From Alphaproteobacteria bacterium (GTDB lineage Bacteria; Pseudomonadota; Alphaproteobacteria; Reyranellales; Reyranellaceae), in the NCBI GenBank assembly GCA_013290035.1, contig JABCYT010000133.1, forward strand, positions 1 to 7,741: DNA of 7,741 nucleotides, written 5' to 3'. Both the position numbers and the translations under genes were made by a program. Position 1 is the stretch's first letter, and every line of letters starts with the position of its first letter. The notes under the pieces were generated by a model. That model had not been told where the DNA came from. It did no database searches and saw only the letters and a list, made by a program, of their open reading frames with translations. Shown piece after piece: positions 4,424 through 7,741 of the stretch.

Positions 4424-5428
4424 TCAAACCTTGATGGTCGCGATCTTGTTCATGATGAAGATTCCGACGCCCATGCTGCAGGCGGCGGCCGCGGCCACCA
4501 TCTGGCCGGTCTCGGTGAAGAACAGCGGGTTCATGTACTTCGGCGAAATCAGGAACAGGCCGCCACCGACCAGGAACGGCAGCCCGGTCATGATCAGCAT
4601 GGTCGCGCGCGCCTCGGAGGAGAAGGCACGGATCTTGAGACGGAGTTGCTGGCGGGCGCGCAGCAGGGAGCTGAGGTTGGCCAGGGTCTCGGCGAGATTG
4701 CCGCCGGTGTCGCGCTGGATCGACATGGCGACGATCAGGAAGTTGAACTCGTCGGTCAGGACCGTCCTGGCGACGCGCCAAAGCGCGGCCTCGATCGGCG
4801 CGCCGAGCTGCATCTCCTGCTGGGCGCGGCGGAATATGCCGCCAACCGGCTCCTTGATGTCGCGCGCGACGTTGGCGATCGCCTCCTGCACCGGCAGGCC
4901 GGCGCGCAAGGCGCGAACCATCAGATCGATCGCCTCGGGGAACAGGAGATTGAAGCGCAGGGCGCGCTTCTTCGCCAAGCGGGTGAGCCACAGGTTGGGC
5001 AGGCCGACACCGGTCACGAATGCGCCGCCCAGCGTGATCGCCGGCGACAGCTCGAGCACGAAGTGAAGCAGGAAAGCCACCGCGACGGCGATCGCGATCG
5101 AGAGGAAGGCATAGTCGCCCAAGGTGAGGTTCATGCCCGAGGCCTGGAGCTTGCGGCGGACCTTGCTGGCGTTGGGGAACCAGCGCCACAGGAGCTTGTC
5201 GAGCGTCGGCAGCCGCCCCGCCTTTTCGACCCGCCGCAGCGTCGCCATCTGCAGCGGCCGCGCGCCCGTGCGCGCGCGCGTCTCGATATCCTCGAGGCGG
5301 TCGCGCAGGCGGCGCTCGGCGAAGAAGCCGCCGAACACCAGCGAGAGCGCAACAAAGGTGAGCGTGAGGCCGCTCGTGATGAGGATCGTCACCGACACAA
5401 GATCGAGGCCGCCCTCCGCGCCCGTCAT
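4424..5428 (-). CDS. tadB: Tad pilus inner-membrane platform protein TadB (type II secretion F domain)
   Basis: The 334-residue protein is the partner GspF-like subunit of the Tad platform. It has an N-terminal membrane segment (10-36), then a cytoplasmic charged region, two membrane segments (about 105-126 and 128-148), a T2SSF helical domain (about 160-275) and two C-terminal segments (about 276-295 and 308-327). Family marks include FPEAIDLMVRALRAGLPVQE (163-182) and QRDTGGNLAETLANLS (238-253), the second being a hallmark of TadB. The start has an excellent ribosome-binding site, GAGGAGG (5440-5434), at 5 bp, which overlaps the cpaF stop codon. That overlap implies coupled translation of the ATPase and platform. 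Confidence 0.95.
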   Translation of the reverse strand: MTGAEGGLDLVSVTILITSGLTLTFVALSLVFGGFFAERRLRDRLEDIETRARTGARPLQMATLRRVEKAGRLPTLDKLLWRWFPNASKVRRKLQASGMNLTLGDYAFLSIAIAVAVAFLLHFVLELSPAITLGGAFVTGVGLPNLWLTRLAKKRALRFNLLFPEAIDLMVRALRAGLPVQEAIANVARDIKEPVGGIFRRAQQEMQLGAPIEAALWRVARTVLTDEFNFLIVAMSIQRDTGGNLAETLANLSSLLRARQQLRLKIRAFSSEARATMLIMTGLPFLVGGGLFLISPKYMNPLFFTETGQMVAAAAACSMGVGIFIMNKIATIKV

Positions 5429-5438
5429 GCCCGCCTCC

Positions 5439-7268
5439 TCATGCCATTGCCTCCATCAGCACCTTGTCGAGGCCGTAGTAGGCGGCGCGCGGCAGGAAGT
5501 ACGGGCGCAGGCCCGAGCTCTTGAAGGCACCGCTCAGGCGGCCATCGGCGGTCTCGCCCTTGAACTCGTAGGTGAAGAGGTCCTGGGTGATGATGACGTC
5601 GCCTTCCATGCCCATGACCTCGGTGATGTGCGTCACGCGGCGCACGCCGTCGCGCATGCGGCTGATCTGCACGATCAGCTGCAGCGACCCCGCAATCTGG
5701 GTGCGGATCGCCTTGGGTGGCAGGCTGGCCACGCCCATCGTCACCATGTTCTCGAGCCTGGTCAGCGCCTCCCGTGGGCGGTTGGCGTGCAGTGTGCCCA
5801 TTGAGCCGTCGTGGCCGGTGTTCATCGCCTGCAAGAGGTCGATCGCCTCCGGACCGCGCACCTCGCCCAGGATGATGCGGTCGGGCCGCATGCGCAGCGC
5901 GTTCTTCACGAGGTCGCGCATGCTGACCTCGCCGTTGCCTTCGAGGTTGGACGGCCGCGTCTCCAGGCGCACGACGTGCGGCTGCTGCATGCGGAGCTCC
6001 GCCGCGTCCTCGATGGTCACCACGCGTTCGCCGTTGTCGATCATTCCCGACAGCGCGTTCAGCATGGTCGTCTTGCCCGAACCCGTGCCGCCCGATACGA
6101 CCAGGTTCAGTCGGCAACGCGCGGCGATGCGCAGCAGCGTCGCCATGGCCGGCGAGAGGTTGCCTTGCTGGGCCATCTGATCGAAGCCGATCTGGCGCTT
6201 GCCGAACTTTCGAATCGACACCGAGGCGCCGTCGATGGCGAGCGGCGGGATGATGATGTTGACGCGGCTGCCGTCGAGAAGGCGGGCGTCGCAGATCGGG
6301 CTCGATTCGTCGACCCTACGGCCGATACGGCTGACGATGCGGTTGCAGATGTTCAACAGGTGGGCGTTGTCCTCGAAGGTGATCGACGTGAGGTCGAGCT
6401 TGCCGTGCCGCTCGATGTAGATCTGCTTGGGACCGTTGATCATGATGTCGGTGATGCCGTCGTCCTCGAGCAGCGGCTCGAGCGGCCCCAGACCCATCAT
6501 GTCGTTGACGAGTTGGTAGACCAGATCGACCTGCTCCGGCCGGTTGAGCTGGTGTCGGTGCTCGGCCAGCAGTTCGCCGACCAGGCCCTCGAGCTGGCGC
6601 ACCAGTTCTTTGCGCGGCAGGCTGACGGCCGCCGCGAGGTCGATGCGGCTCATCACCAGGGGCTGTATGACGCGTCGCGCCTGGTCGACCTTGCTGCGTG
6701 ACAGCTTGCTTGTCGGCTTGGCCGCTTCTGATCGAGCCACGAGCTTGGCCCCTTCGAGCCTGGGCGCCTCGGCCGGCCGCGGCTGCGGCGCCAGCACGAC
6801 CGCCGGCGCCGCCTGCGGCAGGCGCTCCGACAGGTCGGGCGTCGGCACCGCGGCGACTACGTCCGCCGGCGCGATGGCGGGCGGGGTCGGGCCGTCGGCC
6901 GGCGTCGCCGGCTCGGCGAAACTGGTCGCCGGCAGCACCGGGCGCAGCACGTCGGCGACGTAGCCGCGAAGCTCGAGCGGCGCCAGCAGTACGCCGTTAG
7001 TGCGGAAGTGGAGCTGCGCCAGCTGGCCTGCCTGGCGGGTGATCTCGCCGGCCGGTGCGCCGGCCCTCACCATCTCGCGCAAACGAGGCGCCACGGCCGC
7101 CTGCAAGGTGGCCGCGACCGAGGCAAGGCGGCCTTCCTTGCCGACGGAAGCGGCCTGGGCGCCGGCGCGCGCCTCGGCCGAAGCGCGTCGACCGAGGCGA
7201 TCGAGCGGGCCAACCGCCGCCTCGGCCGCCTCCACCGTCTCCGGCTTCTTGCTGCGCAGACCGAACAT
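5439..7268 (-). CDS. cpaF: Tad pilus assembly ATPase CpaF/TadA (type II/IV secretion ATPase)
   Basis: This cytoplasmic hexameric ATPase powers Tad pilus extension and probably retraction. The core (about 190-609) shows the N-terminal helical region with LNRPEQVDLVYQLVNDMMGL, then GPLEPLLEDDGITDIMINGP, Walker A GGTGSGKT (393-400, Lys399), Asp box TIEDAAEL (418-425), Walker B RIILGEVRG (464-472, Glu469) and His box from His486 to His494 (TLHAN). All catalytic motifs are intact. At 609 residues it is longer than the usual ~450-500; the excess is an Ala/Pro-rich N-terminal extension with a helical block (about 48-113) and a disordered linker (114-185). ATG 7268 has AGGGGA 3 bp upstream, tightly following the cpaE stop. 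A shorter start is possible, but the extension is open and uses the same codon style. Confidence 0.96.
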   Translation of the reverse strand: MFGLRSKKPETVEAAEAAVGPLDRLGRRASAEARAGAQAASVGKEGRLASVAATLQAAVAPRLREMVRAGAPAGEITRQAGQLAQLHFRTNGVLLAPLELRGYVADVLRPVLPATSFAEPATPADGPTPPAIAPADVVAAVPTPDLSERLPQAAPAVVLAPQPRPAEAPRLEGAKLVARSEAAKPTSKLSRSKVDQARRVIQPLVMSRIDLAAAVSLPRKELVRQLEGLVGELLAEHRHQLNRPEQVDLVYQLVNDMMGLGPLEPLLEDDGITDIMINGPKQIYIERHGKLDLTSITFEDNAHLLNICNRIVSRIGRRVDESSPICDARLLDGSRVNIIIPPLAIDGASVSIRKFGKRQIGFDQMAQQGNLSPAMATLLRIAARCRLNLVVSGGTGSGKTTMLNALSGMIDNGERVVTIEDAAELRMQQPHVVRLETRPSNLEGNGEVSMRDLVKNALRMRPDRIILGEVRGPEAIDLLQAMNTGHDGSMGTLHANRPREALTRLENMVTMGVASLPPKAIRTQIAGSLQLIVQISRMRDGVRRVTHITEVMGMEGDVIITQDLFTYEFKGETADGRLSGAFKSSGLRPYFLPRAAYYGLDKVLMEAMA

Positions 7269-7274
7269 CGTCCC

Positions 7275-7741
7275 CTATTTCTTCTTCATGCGTTGCCCGA
7301 ACCGGACCAACAGGCTGGTGGCCTTCCTGGCATCGCGCTCGACGCCGCCCGGCTGGTCGAGACCGGAGACGAGTGGCCTCAGCGCCTTCACGATGGCGCT
7401 GTTCGGTGCTGCCTCCGAGATCGGCTTGCCGAAATTGACCGCGGCAAGGGCTGCGCCGGAATCGGCCGGGATCTGGCAGTCGACCTTGCGTTTCAGCGTG
7501 CGCGCCACGTCGTCGACCTTGACCGCCGAGCGCCGGGCGTCGATCGCGCCGCTGGTGGCGATGCGCAGCTGGGCGGTGGGCGCGACCTCCTGCACGAGCT
7601 GCTGCAGGCGCACGGCGTCGCGCACGCCGGGCAGCGACAGGTCGGTGATCAGCAGGATGTCCGTCGCGGCCTCGATCACCTGGCGCTGGATCACCGGATC
7701 GCCGCGCGGCACGTCGGCCACGATCCAGCGGAACCGGCGAT
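7275..7741 (-). CDS. cpaE: CpaE-like Tad pilus localisation ATPase, C-terminal part (5' end outside window)
   Basis: About 155 codons of this frame are visible; it enters from the right edge and stops at TAG 7277-7275. The visible part begins RRFRWIVADVPRGDPV, matching the 'yD.vivDlPr' strand of MinD/ParA-type ATPases. It then has ATDILLITDLSLPGVRDAVR (the 'aD..llvt..dl..lRda.r' segment of CpaE) and DCQIPADSGAALAAVNFGKP, which corresponds to the 'iPyD...v..A.n.G.pl' motif. CpaE proteins help place the Tad apparatus at the cell pole. The Walker A and the receiver-like N-terminus are beyond the window. The gene ends 6 bp before cpaF, the standard order in alphaproteobacterial Tad operons. The basic tail (QRMKKK) is unremarkable. 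Confidence 0.88.
   Translation of the reverse strand, partial: RRFRWIVADVPRGDPVIQRQVIEAATDILLITDLSLPGVRDAVRLQQLVQEVAPTAQLRIATSGAIDARRSAVKVDDVARTLKRKVDCQIPADSGAALAAVNFGKPISEAAPNSAIVKALRPLVSGLDQPGGVERDARKATSLLVRFGQRMKKK

Noticed and set aside
5256..5284. Alternating GC run in tadB (possible Z-DNA or slippage tract)
   Set aside because: It is explained by Arg/Ala codons in a charged linker and keeps the frame.
4418..5524. Plus-strand 368-residue frame opposite tadB
   Set aside because: It is antisense to a confidently identified gene and reads as low-complexity charged sequence.
5811..6701. Plus-strand 296-residue frame opposite cpaF
   Set aside because: It is antisense to the intact Walker-motif ATPase, so it is a codon-bias artefact.
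1..7741. tRNA, rRNA, CRISPR arrays, insertion sequences or attachment sites
   Set aside because: I looked on both strands and saw no cloverleaf, no regularly spaced repeats, no transposase motifs and no flanking terminal repeats.

Overview
The window comes from a high-GC alphaproteobacterium. The evidence is a NepR anti-sigma factor beside the tail of an EcfG-type ECF sigma factor. This pairing is the core of the general stress response (GSR) and is found only in Alphaproteobacteria. Two intergenic sites match the EcfG promoter consensus GGAAC-N16/17-CGTT. Codon use is strongly GC-rich throughout, and nothing in base composition suggests recent transfer. I cannot name the genus with confidence.

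Region 1 (1-1169) is a compact stress-response island. It holds the 3' end of an ecfG-like sigma gene (+), then nepR (+), with an extended -10 promoter and a possible 20-codon leader ORF in front of nepR. Next is a 91-residue small protein (+) behind a GGAAC-N17-CGTT promoter. Facing it is a 36-residue ORF (-) behind a GGAAC-N16-CGTT promoter. These two small genes converge on one shared 10-bp GC-rich hairpin that can end transcription from both sides. PhyR, the response regulator that releases EcfG from NepR, is not in the window and may lie to the left.

Region 2 (1170-1934) is one classical short-chain dehydrogenase/reductase (+) with all catalytic residues. It has no obvious functional link to either side.

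Region 3 (1936-7741, all minus strand) is a Tad/Flp (Cpa) type IVc pilus gene cluster. Read in the direction of transcription it is cpaE (C-terminal part only, cut by the window edge), cpaF/tadA ATPase, tadB, tadC, a 133-bp gap holding a candidate promoter and small repeats, a tadD-like TPR lipoprotein, and a secreted protein of unknown function. Gaps inside cpaE-cpaF-tadB-tadC are 6, 10 and 8 bp, so these form one operon. CpaE is expected to help localise the machine, CpaF to power it, TadB/TadC to form the inner-membrane platform, and TadD to act at the outer membrane. The last secreted gene follows tadD by 16 bp and stops 1 bp from the SDR stop codon.

The most interesting material is the stress island: two small EcfG-type genes arranged tail to tail, one of them 36 residues long and easily missed, plus an unusual 5' arrangement for nepR.
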